From positions 51,943-115,942 of the forward strand of contig CAZXGJ010000004.1 in the NCBI GenBank assembly GCA_964639955.1: 64,000 bases of DNA, in the 5' to 3' direction. This stretch comes from IGN2 sp964639955. Its GTDB lineage: Bacteria; Bacteroidota; Ignavibacteria; Ignavibacteriales; Ignavibacteriaceae. This document shows, piece by piece, positions 18,701 to 27,388 of this stretch. How positions within the stretch are numbered: the stretch's first letter is position 1; every line of letters begins with the position of its first letter. The position numbers were made by a program, and so were the translations under genes. A model generated the notes under the pieces. The model ran no database searches. It worked only from the letters and a program-made list of their open reading frames with translations, and had not been told where the DNA came from.

Positions 18701-19349
18701 CTAAAGAAGTATTCCATCTCCTTTGAGCAACCGGCAAGCCGTCGTGGTAAACGCACCACACTGTTTCATCACCAATTAAATCGGGCATATCTTCATCTTC
18801 CTGCCATCCGGGAATACCATTCTTTTCCACGGGATTATATATATTATCGCCATCGCCATCGTAAAAATCGGCACCTAAAGAAACGGCATCTTTCCAATCC
18901 TGCCAGCTTGGTCCGAAGGGTTCATCCTGGGCATTCACTACATATAATACTGCGTTCGGATTATCCTCATCACCAACCTCACCCTGCAGATAGTCTTCCA
19001 CAAGAGTAGCAGAGGCATTTGCATTAGCCCATAAATCTGCGCCGCGGTAGCCGCTGAGGAAAAATCCTGATGAAAATAAAAAAGTACCGCCGGCAAACTG
19101 TCCACCGCTTCCTAACGGAGGAACATTTACATCGGCAATAATTCCTTTCCTGTTTAAAGGAAGCCAGATATTGTTTACATTCATTCCGTAAGCATCACCC
19201 GATTTGCCGGATTGAGTGTTTGAAAGCTTATAGATTTGCTTGGGTGAACGTATACCATTCTTATCGTCCCCAAGGAAACCAAAGGCGATAAATGCGGCTA
19301 ATAAAATCATCAGCAGCAATTTATAACTGTGTTTATTTTTTAGTTTCAT
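15780..19349 (-). CDS. Large T9SS-sorted surface protein
   Basis: A 1189-residue exported protein. It has an N-terminal membrane/signal segment (residues 9-25) and several Asp/Asn-rich, possibly calcium-binding loops ('DFYDGDGDNIYNP', 'FIDNDGDGKYDEGTD', 'NPDGKWDPSTS'). A fibronectin-like region follows ('APPAPVVTLSSSDDFIDIVW'-like), and a C-terminal type A sorting domain begins 'VNVYPNPLFG' and ends 'KYGDKVLKFAIIMPQ'. It is therefore predicted to cross the outer membrane by T9SS and stay on the surface. It lies 36 bases after the TonB-dependent receptor gene and upstream of the PorV-like gene. Its ligand is unknown. Confidence 0.88.
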   Translation of the reverse strand: MKLKNKHSYKLLLMILLAAFIAFGFLGDDKNGIRSPKQIYKLSNTQSGKSGDAYGMNVNNIWLPLNRKGIIADVNVPPLGSGGQFAGGTFLFSSGFFLSGYRGADLWANANASATLVEDYLQGEVGDEDNPNAVLYVVNAQDEPFGPSWQDWKDAVSLGADFYDGDGDNIYNPVEKNGIPGWQEDEDMPDLIGDETVWCVYHDGLPVAQRRWNTSLEVGVEIRQSVFAFASAGAIGNLIFVRFRFKYVGLNANDPDELTNVYFGVWADPDVGDFNDDVVGVDVPRNAGYTYNKKIDASYGSQVPCFMIDFFSGPRAYIPGETFIDNDGDGKYDEGTDTPLTSAYSVRGQRKGIVEFPGAKNLPISSFVEYINGDQNLNDPGTKEEARFYMEGRTRQGDIPDPCTWPYGNAGNFAGCDTTDARFWFSGDPVTGTGWLCANERDQRQMTNTGPFVLEKNVENEIVVAYIVGRGSNPLDGITKARAIDDGAQNIFDLNFLAPTPPPAPVVTLSSSDDFIDIVWDTEKQANYVSNTPTWDLHFEGYQVWAFKTNIAEDVVDGQPNSILLATYDVDNFIRNVYKENAETGGIELLYSVSSEENQLDTLIYRNPQTGRIRLRVYNDPFSPDQKVVKGRPYYFAVTSYALNYFALVYKDDPDTTIGTPGDYYLNAFAFAQEAENIRSINSIVCGVDALNPPVEVQPANQVSGASLGNVGFDVINNEALTGDTYEVTFFKNTESTPYSMYWTLKNISTGEPLDTSLAYTYGDTYINQKVTEGFITKVEEQNAAIGDVTYAPDGAEWYADFDSANSTGVWYVGKDLIPTGDNPAPFTNSNRSTYLSNDKLRKVEIRFGAEGVGKAYRYINGYIKIPATNSYTFASAISSSDTVNKGVIGMWDEVNNRPMGFVDVPFTAWVVDERYNEEYQLAVGFIEARNTSKYPDGNPDGKWDPSTSVKESGEMIVIFNAPYDNTGGQIELTGGEFQTTGGPVVVWSDLVRVINNLPKIPEDAQGITDEQRDIFASPWLSTMYLVGLERSDESAWFTAGDVLTIPLEVYPYTEDDVYQFTTLDGTTLTEEEERALWEKVNVYPNPLFGYNTLSNYYSSTPDEPFVTFTNLPEQVTVKIYSLSGVLLRTIGTEDKDLPSSPFLRWNLQNESGLRVASGMYLAIVSSPKYGDKVLKFAIIMPQKQIQRF

Positions 19350-19385
19350 TTCTGTTATCCTGTTTATAATTAAAACCTAATTTCA

Positions 19386-22319
19386 TCAAAGACCAATACG
19401 GTCAAAATTTAACTTAAGACCGAGCTTAATTAGTCTTGGAATTCCAAAATTTTGGGGATCTTTTTCAAGCGTTTCATAATCCTTAACATAACCCTCGCCA
19501 ATTGACTGCACGCTTGATTGGGAATCAGGATCATTCAACCAGCCGGTAGTGTAAGGACTGCCGGTTGATCTCCAAACATTAACAACATTGTCCGCATCAA
19601 GTAAATTTTCTATCCATACATACGGAGTTATATAAAAATTACCAATCGGGAACCCTTTTTCAACTTTAAGGTCAATTCTGAAAGTGCTGGGTCCAAAAGC
19701 AGAATTAATATAACTCGTATTATCAGCAATCAGCCCATTATCGCCAAGTATATCCCATTGATCAACCGGTGTATAAGGCCTTCCGCTGCTGATTGAAAAA
19801 ATTGCGTTCACATTAAAAAGTTCAAAGAAACCAAGTTCTCCCTCGGGAATGTAGAAGTCCAGTATTGCCACAGCAGTATGTCTTTGATCGAAATCCAGTG
19901 GAGCAATTACTTTTGGAGGAAGATTATCCTGATTTCTGAAAACTGCAGTCTGACTTGAATTTGTTGAAGATCCGGTTCCTTCAGCAAGAGAAAAAGTATA
20001 TTGGATAGAAGCGCTGAAGTAACTTAACCTGGTTACATCGAAAGAAAATGCCAAACCTTTTATAGTTCCGAAATCTGCATTAACGGGTCCGATAGCATTA
20101 AGAACTTCACCACCTTCAACTCTCTGGTACTGGCTGCTTTGCACATTAACAAGAGACTTGGTGTTTTTATAAAAAGCAGTAATGTTCAGAGCAGAATTGT
20201 TACCGAGTAATTGCCTGAAGCCTACTTCATACTGTGTGGTTTGCTCGCTAACCATGCCGCCATTAAATCCACTCTGCGGTTCCATAGTTATATAACTATT
20301 GTAATCGAACGGACCGCCGTACATATTATTCAGCTCCGGAGTTTGTATAAACCTGCCATATTGAGCATGGAAAACAGTAGCTTCGGTAACCGGGAAACCA
20401 ATTCCGATTCTGGGTGAAAATTCAATTTCAACATCTTTTATTTTGAAGTCTTCAATATCAAATTTGTTCGCGTCAAGACCACCGGCATAAGGTAAAGATG
20501 GATTTACAAGTTCGTGCGATTTGATATCGAAATAATCCATCCTTACACCAAGGTTTAACACAATATCTTCAAGTTCAAATCTATCTTGAAGATATAAATA
20601 ACCGAGAATTGGTTTTCGTGGTCTTAGAAATTCAGCCATCGTTGGATGAGAACCAATGTCAGGGTGAGCAAACCAATCCAATGAAGAAGGATCGTCGCTA
20701 GTTGTTTTTGTAGTACCGGTTACATCATAACCGAACACAAATGGCTGGTTTTGTGCAAACCTTATATAATCGGGTTCTGATGGATCGATATTGGCAACAA
20801 GGTAAGCAAAGTTACCATAACCACGAACTGTGTGCTGAGAAATGCCTGCTCCAAATTCAAGCAGATGGTTATCGATTTGTGAAGTTAAATCGAAATCGGC
20901 TCCAAAAGATTCGTCTTCTCTTTGCTGAAACAATCCTAAAGAATAACCGTAAGGTCTGTAAACTCCGTTTGCATCTGTTGGTCTGGTTCTTAAACCATCA
21001 CCTAATAATGTAACATTCATACCCGATTCATTTGCCCACCATAAGCTGTCGCCGTAAAGAATCTGATTCTCGGGACCTTTTAAGAAAGGATTGTATCGCT
21101 GGAAAAGGAATTGCCTGTAGCCAAGGTTTAAATTCCAGAAAGTACTGTTGCTTACAGTTTGGGAAACCCTAGCACTGTACGAGAAATTCTCCTCTTCAAA
21201 TTCTTCAATGAACTGCGAAGCATTTTTATACTGCCGTAATGCAGTTCCGCCCTTGGAATTTTTAGAAATACGATTGTTAACTAAAGCACTTAACTGAACA
21301 TTCCAGTCGCCAAAGCGGGAATTAATTTTTCCGCTGTACCGCCAGGTGCTGGCCGGATTGTTTGGAATTGATTTATAAACTACCGGTTCATTCAGTATTG
21401 TACCATCCTCCTGAGTATAAAATTCAAGCGGTACTGCCGGCGGATCAGCATCCTGGTACCATCCTCTTTCACCGGATAAAAATATTGTATGCTCGGGAAG
21501 ACCCGGAATAATAGGACCGCTAATCGAGCCTGTATATAAGTTAGCACCCGAATTATCTGTTTCTAAAAAATCAGAAGACTGGATATCAGCGGAAATTATA
21601 TAATACGGCTGACCTGATTTTGTTGTTACATTTACAATACCTGATTGTGCCTGGCCGTACTTTGCTTCGTAACCACCAACCTGGAAAGATATCTGATCGA
21701 TTGCGATGTTGCTTACCTGGGCAACCGTTTGCCTGTTGTAAAGATTATTTTGAGGGACACCATCGACAATGTACAGAACTTCACTGCCTCTTCCACCGCG
21801 AACGTTTATTGAAGCATTACCTTCCTGCCCACCGCTGCCTTCCTGAATAACAACTCCCGACTGCAGAGAAGCAAGATTCTGAACCCCTCTTACAGGCAGT
21901 CTCGAAATCTGGTCAGAGTCAATTACCTTAACGGTATTTGTGGCTTTCTCTTCAAAGAATTTTTTATCGACTACAACAATATCCGGAAGAGTAAAATCGG
22001 TAGATAAATCTACGTTCAGCTCATAGGTAATATTGGCAACAACACGAACTCCCTCAATAGTTTTGGGTGCGTAGCCTACGTAGCTAACTTTAACATCGTA
22101 GGTTCCGGGAGTAATATTAAGAATAAAGTAGTTTCCTTCTATGTCGGTAGCAGCGCCGAGATTTGTGTTGAGAATAATAATGTTAGCACCAATCAGGGCT
22201 TCTCCTGTAGCTGCATCGGTAATCCGGCCGCTTATTTTACCAACTCCCGTTTGGGAAAAAGCAGCAGCAGAAAACAAAAGCAGAAATGCCACCAGAAGAT
22301 TAGTATAATTTTTTTTCAT
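19386..22319 (-). CDS. TonB-dependent receptor with carboxypeptidase-regulatory-like N-terminal domain
   Basis: A 977-residue outer membrane transporter. It has a signal peptide (to about residue 22), a CarboxypepD_reg-like beta-sandwich ('ISGRITDAATGEALIGANI', 'GNYFILNITPGTYDVKVSY'), and a plug domain ('LPVRGVQNLASLQSGVVIQE', 'INVRGGRGSEVLYIVDGVP', 'VGGYEAKYGQAQSGIVNVTT'). The 22-strand-type barrel ends in 'LIKLGLKLNFDRIGL'. This architecture is SusC-like, but no SusD gene is next to it; the large T9SS cargo at 15780 takes that place. The substrate is unknown. No regulator gene lies nearby. Confidence 0.92.
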   Translation of the reverse strand: MKKNYTNLLVAFLLLFSAAAFSQTGVGKISGRITDAATGEALIGANIIILNTNLGAATDIEGNYFILNITPGTYDVKVSYVGYAPKTIEGVRVVANITYELNVDLSTDFTLPDIVVVDKKFFEEKATNTVKVIDSDQISRLPVRGVQNLASLQSGVVIQEGSGGQEGNASINVRGGRGSEVLYIVDGVPQNNLYNRQTVAQVSNIAIDQISFQVGGYEAKYGQAQSGIVNVTTKSGQPYYIISADIQSSDFLETDNSGANLYTGSISGPIIPGLPEHTIFLSGERGWYQDADPPAVPLEFYTQEDGTILNEPVVYKSIPNNPASTWRYSGKINSRFGDWNVQLSALVNNRISKNSKGGTALRQYKNASQFIEEFEEENFSYSARVSQTVSNSTFWNLNLGYRQFLFQRYNPFLKGPENQILYGDSLWWANESGMNVTLLGDGLRTRPTDANGVYRPYGYSLGLFQQREDESFGADFDLTSQIDNHLLEFGAGISQHTVRGYGNFAYLVANIDPSEPDYIRFAQNQPFVFGYDVTGTTKTTSDDPSSLDWFAHPDIGSHPTMAEFLRPRKPILGYLYLQDRFELEDIVLNLGVRMDYFDIKSHELVNPSLPYAGGLDANKFDIEDFKIKDVEIEFSPRIGIGFPVTEATVFHAQYGRFIQTPELNNMYGGPFDYNSYITMEPQSGFNGGMVSEQTTQYEVGFRQLLGNNSALNITAFYKNTKSLVNVQSSQYQRVEGGEVLNAIGPVNADFGTIKGLAFSFDVTRLSYFSASIQYTFSLAEGTGSSTNSSQTAVFRNQDNLPPKVIAPLDFDQRHTAVAILDFYIPEGELGFFELFNVNAIFSISSGRPYTPVDQWDILGDNGLIADNTSYINSAFGPSTFRIDLKVEKGFPIGNFYITPYVWIENLLDADNVVNVWRSTGSPYTTGWLNDPDSQSSVQSIGEGYVKDYETLEKDPQNFGIPRLIKLGLKLNFDRIGL

Positions 22320-22405
22320 CTCTTCTCCACGAAAAGTTATTGGTTATCTTCTGAATTAACTGAAAATGTAAAAAGAATAAATCAAAGAACGAATAATATC
22401 TTTCT

Positions 22406-22454
22406 AAAAAAAACGGGTGAATTTACCAACGTGTAAATTGGAAAATCCACCCGC
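22406..22454 (-). terminator. Strong intrinsic terminator after the BNR-type cargo gene
   Basis: A long minus-strand stem (GCGGGTG...CACCCG extended by AATTTAC / GTAAATT) is followed by eight T. It starts 17 bases after the stop codon at 22472 and isolates this gene from the TonB receptor gene. Confidence 0.92.
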
Positions 22455-22471
22455 TCTGCATAAACATCAAA

Positions 22472-24301
22472 TTACTTAAGTAGCATCATCTTTTTCGATG
22501 AAGTATAATTCCCTGCATTCAGCGTATAAATATATAAGCCTGATGCAAGATCTGAACCATCGAAGCTGACAGAATGCTTACCGGCATCCTGGCTAGCATT
22601 TACGAGGGTTGCTACTTCTTTTCCTAAAACATCATAAACTTTTAACGTAACATTGCTTTTTTCAGCAAGTGTATAATTGATACTTGTGCCCGGGTTAAAC
22701 GGATTAGGGTAGTTCTGTTCAAGGTTGAAGTCGCTTACAATCTGTCCATCATTTCCGGCATTTACAATACCTATTTCGGTTGTAAAATGATAGAAGAACG
22801 CAGTGGTTCCATCAATACCGGTTCCTTGAACCTGGCTTCCGGCAATAGTATCGCCCTGCACAGTAATATGAACTGTAATAACATCCTCATCAAGAGCATG
22901 AACCGGTGAAATATGAGGCATACTTATGTGCCGCCAGTCAACCTGAGGAGTCATATCAGGTGTAAATTTCTCCGGATCTGTCCAGGTATCACCACCATCT
23001 GTAGAATACATAAACCACCCATCGAAGAATGGGGAATCTTGATTCAAAGGATAGGTGTTTTCTGAAGCACCCGAGAATGCAAGTAATAAATAGTTCCCGG
23101 TTTGTGACCGGCTCAAAACTGGTCTGCCAACTCCGAGGTAAACATCATTCGCTCCACCACCGGGGTTCCAATTAACCCAGCTGGAATCCACAAGTATTTT
23201 GGCAACACCGCTATTTATATTAGGAGACCAGAAATAAAGGTGGTTTGCGTCGCCCTGACGATATTGACCAGCAGCAAAATCCTGCCATGCTGTTTCAAAA
23301 ACAATACAGGGATCTTCACCATAAAAATTAATGGAGATACCTCTCATCGCACCCCAGGTTGTATCGTTGGAATGATCTCTTGTAAAAATCTTCTCAGGAG
23401 CGCTCCAGGTTAAACCGCCATCAGTAGATTCAGAATAAAATACATCACCATCATTGGAATAATTGGTACCTACTGATTGACCAATAAATGCTAATCCTAT
23501 TTTTCCACCATCAGAAATACCGAACGGATAAGTTTCTGCCTGATTACCATCCCATGGTTTGTATCCATCAAAAACTGAAGTAGCAAAGTTATAATAATTT
23601 GTATAGAAGCTGTCAGCAGTACCGTAGTTTGAGGATTGAGACGAGGCAAAGATAATGTTGTTAGCGCCGTCAATAACCATTCTTGGCCACAGAGCCCATG
23701 GGTTTGTATCTCCGGCAAGCAATCCGGGGTCGTGAAGAGTAAAACTGTAACCGAATGGAGAAGCATCAATCCACATTTTTGTTACTGGTCTTGCAGGGGT
23801 ACCCTGTAACATATGGTTCATTATTACAGCTTCACCTGTTGAAAGCCCGGAAATGACACCGTATCCGGTATGACCATCTGAACCAGTATTGACCGGTACA
23901 CCACCTAATTGAAACCAGTTAACTCCTTTATCAGTACTTCCATAATACATTGTGGTTCTATCTGTGTAACCGGTTGGAAGTGCAGAGAAAGTATGGATTG
24001 CATGCAGCAGATCAGGATTTGTTAAATCACACCAAACCTGCTGTGTAGAAGAATTCGATTGCAGGTCATATCCATTTCCATCAATAGAAATATTGTGCAT
24101 TTCCCAAACGAAACCTCCAGAACTATAAGGGCCAACGACTACAGGCTCACTTGATTGACCAGTAACAGTAGTGGTTGTACCTGTATCTTCAAAACCGGTT
24201 AAAACAACATCCGGTTGTGTTTCGTGACTTATTCTATTCTGAGCCTGTAAAAACCCCACAAACAGAATCACGAGCATAAGTGTAGTAAATTTGTAGAGCA
24301 T
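22472..24301 (-). CDS. T9SS-sorted exo-alpha-sialidase / BNR-repeat-like protein
   Basis: A 609-residue exported protein with a signal peptide (MLYKFTTLMLVILFVGFLQA). The central part has repeated Asp-box-like turns ('STDKGVNWFQLGG', 'STDGGLTWSAPEKIF', 'STDGGDTWTDPEKF') that mark BNR/sialidase-type beta-propeller blades. The C-terminal type A sorting domain is complete: 'NYPNPFNPGTSINYTL', 'VTLKVYDVLGKEVATL', 'LASGLYIYTLNAG'. No sialidase catalytic Arg triad could be assigned, so it may be a binding or structural propeller. It is a single-gene transcript ended by a strong terminator. Confidence 0.88.
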   Translation of the reverse strand: MLYKFTTLMLVILFVGFLQAQNRISHETQPDVVLTGFEDTGTTTTVTGQSSEPVVVGPYSSGGFVWEMHNISIDGNGYDLQSNSSTQQVWCDLTNPDLLHAIHTFSALPTGYTDRTTMYYGSTDKGVNWFQLGGVPVNTGSDGHTGYGVISGLSTGEAVIMNHMLQGTPARPVTKMWIDASPFGYSFTLHDPGLLAGDTNPWALWPRMVIDGANNIIFASSQSSNYGTADSFYTNYYNFATSVFDGYKPWDGNQAETYPFGISDGGKIGLAFIGQSVGTNYSNDGDVFYSESTDGGLTWSAPEKIFTRDHSNDTTWGAMRGISINFYGEDPCIVFETAWQDFAAGQYRQGDANHLYFWSPNINSGVAKILVDSSWVNWNPGGGANDVYLGVGRPVLSRSQTGNYLLLAFSGASENTYPLNQDSPFFDGWFMYSTDGGDTWTDPEKFTPDMTPQVDWRHISMPHISPVHALDEDVITVHITVQGDTIAGSQVQGTGIDGTTAFFYHFTTEIGIVNAGNDGQIVSDFNLEQNYPNPFNPGTSINYTLAEKSNVTLKVYDVLGKEVATLVNASQDAGKHSVSFDGSDLASGLYIYTLNAGNYTSSKKMMLLK

Positions 24302-24500
24302 GCTACTCTCCTATTTTGTTTAAGAATGATGAATTAGTTAAAAAATTTTTATGTTTAGATTCTTCCGGTTACAAAATTGTTAATTTTCGTCAAATCAAAA
24401 TACAACTGTCAGTTTTTTATGTCAAGCTTTAATCCTATTAATAATTACCGGTATAGAGATAAGTTTTTTTGTTTAAAATGTCAAGAGATTGATTTTTCCG

Positions 24501-26090
24501 TTAAAAATCCAACTTCACCACATATAGATTAATAATTCCGTTAATACCCTTAATTAATTCTTTTACATTAACATCAATCGAAGAGTCAATATTAATAACC
24601 GTTAGTGCATCATTTTTCTCCTGAATCCTTCCCAAAGCCAGGTTGGCAATATTGATTTCTGCATCGGATAATATCCTGCTTACAGCAGCGAGCATCCCTG
24701 GTTTATCGATATTTTTATAAATAATGATATCTCCAACTGGTTTAAATTCTACCGGGTAATTATTAAACTTTAAGATTCTTAAATCGTCAGAACTGAACAC
24801 TGTTCCCCATAGCTCGAAACTTTCAGAATCTGTTATTAATGTGGCAACAATCAAATTGTAATAATCTTTGTGTTCAGTAGAAAAAGTTTCCTCGAGAATT
24901 ATTCCCATTTCATCAGCAATTAAAGGAGCATTAATATAATTTACTGACGAATCCAGTTCCTCAGAAAGAAAGCCTTTTAATAAAGCCGTTGAAAGTAATT
25001 TACCGGAAGAAAGTAAATCATCGCCCTTAAGATTTATTGCCAGCTTTACCAGTGTTCCTGTTCTTAGCTGCGAGAGAAACTTACCCATAGTTTCAGCAAG
25101 AGTAACAAACGGTCTGATATTTTCGGAAATATCTTTATTTAAGACGAAGGCATTAACGGCACCCGAGATTGTTCCTTCTATAAAATAATTTACCATTTGT
25201 TGGGCTAATTGAATGGCAACTTTTTGCTGAGCTTCAGTTGTTGAAGCGCCAAGATGAGGAGTGCAAATTACTAAGGGATGCTTTAATAATTCATTAGAAA
25301 AATCGGGCGGTTCTTTTTCAAATACATCCAGAGCTGCGGAAGAAACAATACCTTCATCAAGAGCTTTTAATAAATCGTTTTCATTTACAATTCCTCCCCT
25401 GGCACAATTTATTAACCCAACACCCTTTCTGCATAAAGAAAGTTCATTATAGGAAATCAAATACCTGGTTTTTTCGTTTAGCGGAGTGTGTACTGTAATG
25501 AAATCCGAAAAGTGCCAGATATCTTCAAGCTCAACCAATTGAATACCGGTTTCCGAAACCGCATCGTCCGAAATTATGGGGTCGACAGCAATAACTTTCA
25601 TCCCGAATGCTTTTGCCCTTAAAGCAACTTCTTTGCCTATTTTGCCGAGACCAATTAAGCCGAGAGTTTTCCCCAATAATTCAGTTCCCTGGAATTTATT
25701 TCTGCTCCATTGCCCATTCTTTAACGAGCTGTTTGCCTGGGGGATTTTTCTGCACATTGCCAGCAGCATTGCAATAGTATGTTCGCAGGCAGATATTGTA
25801 TTTCCACCAGGAGTATTCATTACAACAATTCCTTTCCTGGTGGCTGCCCGAACATCAATATTATCTACACCGGCACCTGCCCTGCCAATTATTTCCATTG
25901 TATCCATTACTTCAATCAGGGATGCAGTTACCATGGTTGAACTTCTCACAACCAGCGCATTGAATCCCTTTATTTTTTCTGCAAGAGATTCGGTGGTGTT
26001 TCCGGTTGAGTATGTTACTCCAATACCTGCATTGGTAAATATTTTAAAGCAGGTTTCGTCAACAGGGTCAGCTATAAATATTTTTTTCAA
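24501..26090 (-). CDS. serA: D-3-phosphoglycerate dehydrogenase
   Basis: Catalyses the first step of serine synthesis, oxidising 3-phosphoglycerate with NAD+. The 529 residues place it in the long SerA form. The NAD-binding motif is 'LGLIGLGKIGKEVALRAKAF' (about 143-162), with catalytic Arg in 'NCARGGIVNENDL', Glu in 'DVFEKEPPD' and His in 'CTPHLGASTTEAQ'. An intervening allosteric-substrate domain (about 320-450) and a C-terminal ACT domain ('IIYKNIDKPGMLAAVSRIL') follow. Serine feedback is likely from the ACT domain. About 200 bases downstream hold no gene. Confidence 0.97.
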   Translation of the reverse strand: MKKIFIADPVDETCFKIFTNAGIGVTYSTGNTTESLAEKIKGFNALVVRSSTMVTASLIEVMDTMEIIGRAGAGVDNIDVRAATRKGIVVMNTPGGNTISACEHTIAMLLAMCRKIPQANSSLKNGQWSRNKFQGTELLGKTLGLIGLGKIGKEVALRAKAFGMKVIAVDPIISDDAVSETGIQLVELEDIWHFSDFITVHTPLNEKTRYLISYNELSLCRKGVGLINCARGGIVNENDLLKALDEGIVSSAALDVFEKEPPDFSNELLKHPLVICTPHLGASTTEAQQKVAIQLAQQMVNYFIEGTISGAVNAFVLNKDISENIRPFVTLAETMGKFLSQLRTGTLVKLAINLKGDDLLSSGKLLSTALLKGFLSEELDSSVNYINAPLIADEMGIILEETFSTEHKDYYNLIVATLITDSESFELWGTVFSSDDLRILKFNNYPVEFKPVGDIIIYKNIDKPGMLAAVSRILSDAEINIANLALGRIQEKNDALTVINIDSSIDVNVKELIKGINGIINLYVVKLDF

Positions 26091-26123
26091 TTAATTTCAG
26101 AAAAGCAATGTCATTGGAAATTT

Positions 26124-26444
26124 CTATAGTGCAGCGTTCAGTTTTTCAACAATCAGTTTTTTGGGCACAGCACCTATAATGGTGTCTTTCAGATTACCAT
26201 TATTAAAGATTAGCAGAGTTGGTATGCTTCTTACCCCATACTTAATAGAGGTTTGCTGATTTGAATCTACATCCAGTTTTCCGACTTTAATTTTTCCGTC
26301 GTACTCAGAAGCAAGTTCTTCTACAATAGGGGCAATTAATTTGCATGGGCCGCACCATACAGCCCAAAAGTCAATCAACACCGGTTTATCAGAATCCAGA
26401 ACTTCACTTTTAAAATTATCATCGGTGATTTCAACAGGTTTCAT
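26124..26444 (-). CDS. trxA: Thioredoxin
   Basis: A 106-residue cytoplasmic disulfide reductase. It has the active site 'WCGPC' at 30-34 in 'FWAVWCGPCKLIAPIV', the cis-proline in 'VRSIPTLLIFNNG', and a full thioredoxin fold with no signal peptide. It lies between the SDR gene and serA, with 33-base gaps on both sides. Confidence 0.96.
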   Translation of the reverse strand: MKPVEITDDNFKSEVLDSDKPVLIDFWAVWCGPCKLIAPIVEELASEYDGKIKVGKLDVDSNQQTSIKYGVRSIPTLLIFNNGNLKDTIIGAVPKKLIVEKLNAAL

Positions 26445-26477
26445 ATATTCCTCAGAATTGTTTATATAAATGAAGGA

Positions 26478-27296
26478 TTAAGTTGGTTTCCCCACAAAGC
26501 TAACTATATCTTCTCCTCCATCTGCATGAATCAGCCCACCGCTGATCCATTCACCACCGTCCCTGCAAAGCAGAGAAATAACTTTTGCTACATCCTCCGG
26601 GGTAGTTAATCTGCCGTGCGGATTTTTCATTTTGGCAATTCTTATCATATTTTCATTACCCGGAATTTTTCTTAATGCCGGAGTATCTGTTACACCGGCC
26701 ATAATAGCATTAACAGCAATTTCCATGTGCCCAAGTTCAATTGCAAGCTGCCGCACGTGCGATTCCAGTGCAGCTTTGGCAGCCGATACTGCACCATAGT
26801 ACGGAATAGCAGTGTGTCCTCCCGAGCTGGTCATCGCAAAAATTCTGCCTTTAGCGGCTAAAAGGTTTTTTGAATGAATTTCCTGAACCCAGTAAACCAG
26901 CGAGTGAGCCATTACATCAAGCGTCATTTCCATCTGCGGGTGGGTTATGGTCTGTTCATCTTTTTTAGGGATAAAAAGCTTTAGCGTACCAAATGCTAAA
27001 GAATGCATAAGGATTTTTATTACCGGTTCGTCTCCAAGCTTTCTTTTCAGTTCCTCAACGATTTCGACCCTTTTAAACTGATCGGCAGCATTTACATTAT
27101 AGAAAATGGCTTCCCGCTCCTGCGCTTCGATGTGATTAATTATTTTTTCCACATTGGGCATTGTAGTCTGACGGTCTAAATGTATTCCAATAATATTATA
27201 CCCGTCTTCAGCTAGCCGCATCGCAGTGGCTCCGCCAAAACCGGATGATGCACCAAGTATTAAAGCCCAGAATTTTTTATTTTTTTCCCGATCCAT
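26478..27296 (-). CDS. SDR oxidoreductase resembling enoyl-ACP reductase (FabI/FabL-like)
   Basis: A 272-residue short-chain dehydrogenase/reductase. The cofactor loop is 'LILGASSGFGGATAMRLAED' (13-32). The catalytic pair is Tyr167 and Lys174 in 'YYGAVSAAKAALESH', spaced Y-x6-K as in enoyl-ACP reductases, rather than the Y-x3-K of ordinary SDRs. The C-terminus has 'GRLTTPEDVAKVISLLC' and 'GGLIHADGGEDIVSFVG', as in FabI/FabL. It may reduce enoyl-ACP in fatty acid synthesis, possibly alongside another FabI outside the window. The enzymatic role is inferred from motif spacing. Confidence 0.8.
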   Translation of the reverse strand: MDREKNKKFWALILGASSGFGGATAMRLAEDGYNIIGIHLDRQTTMPNVEKIINHIEAQEREAIFYNVNAADQFKRVEIVEELKRKLGDEPVIKILMHSLAFGTLKLFIPKKDEQTITHPQMEMTLDVMAHSLVYWVQEIHSKNLLAAKGRIFAMTSSGGHTAIPYYGAVSAAKAALESHVRQLAIELGHMEIAVNAIMAGVTDTPALRKIPGNENMIRIAKMKNPHGRLTTPEDVAKVISLLCRDGGEWISGGLIHADGGEDIVSFVGKPT

Positions 27297-27388
27297 TTAC
27301 AATAAAATTTTGCTGTAATGTTGAGTGTAATAATACTAATTAGGCATTATGGATACAAATAGCAATTTTATTTGAAAAAAATTCTTTG

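Noticed and set aside
15780..24301. Polysaccharide utilisation locus with SusC/SusD
   Set aside because: No SusD-like lipoprotein, glycoside hydrolase or sensor/anti-sigma gene is present; only the receptor is SusC-like.
24302..24500. Small gene or riboswitch in the gap before serA's 3' end
   Set aside because: No open frame above 40 codons with protein-like composition and no stable hairpin seen; it is simply the spacer upstream of the 22472 cargo gene.
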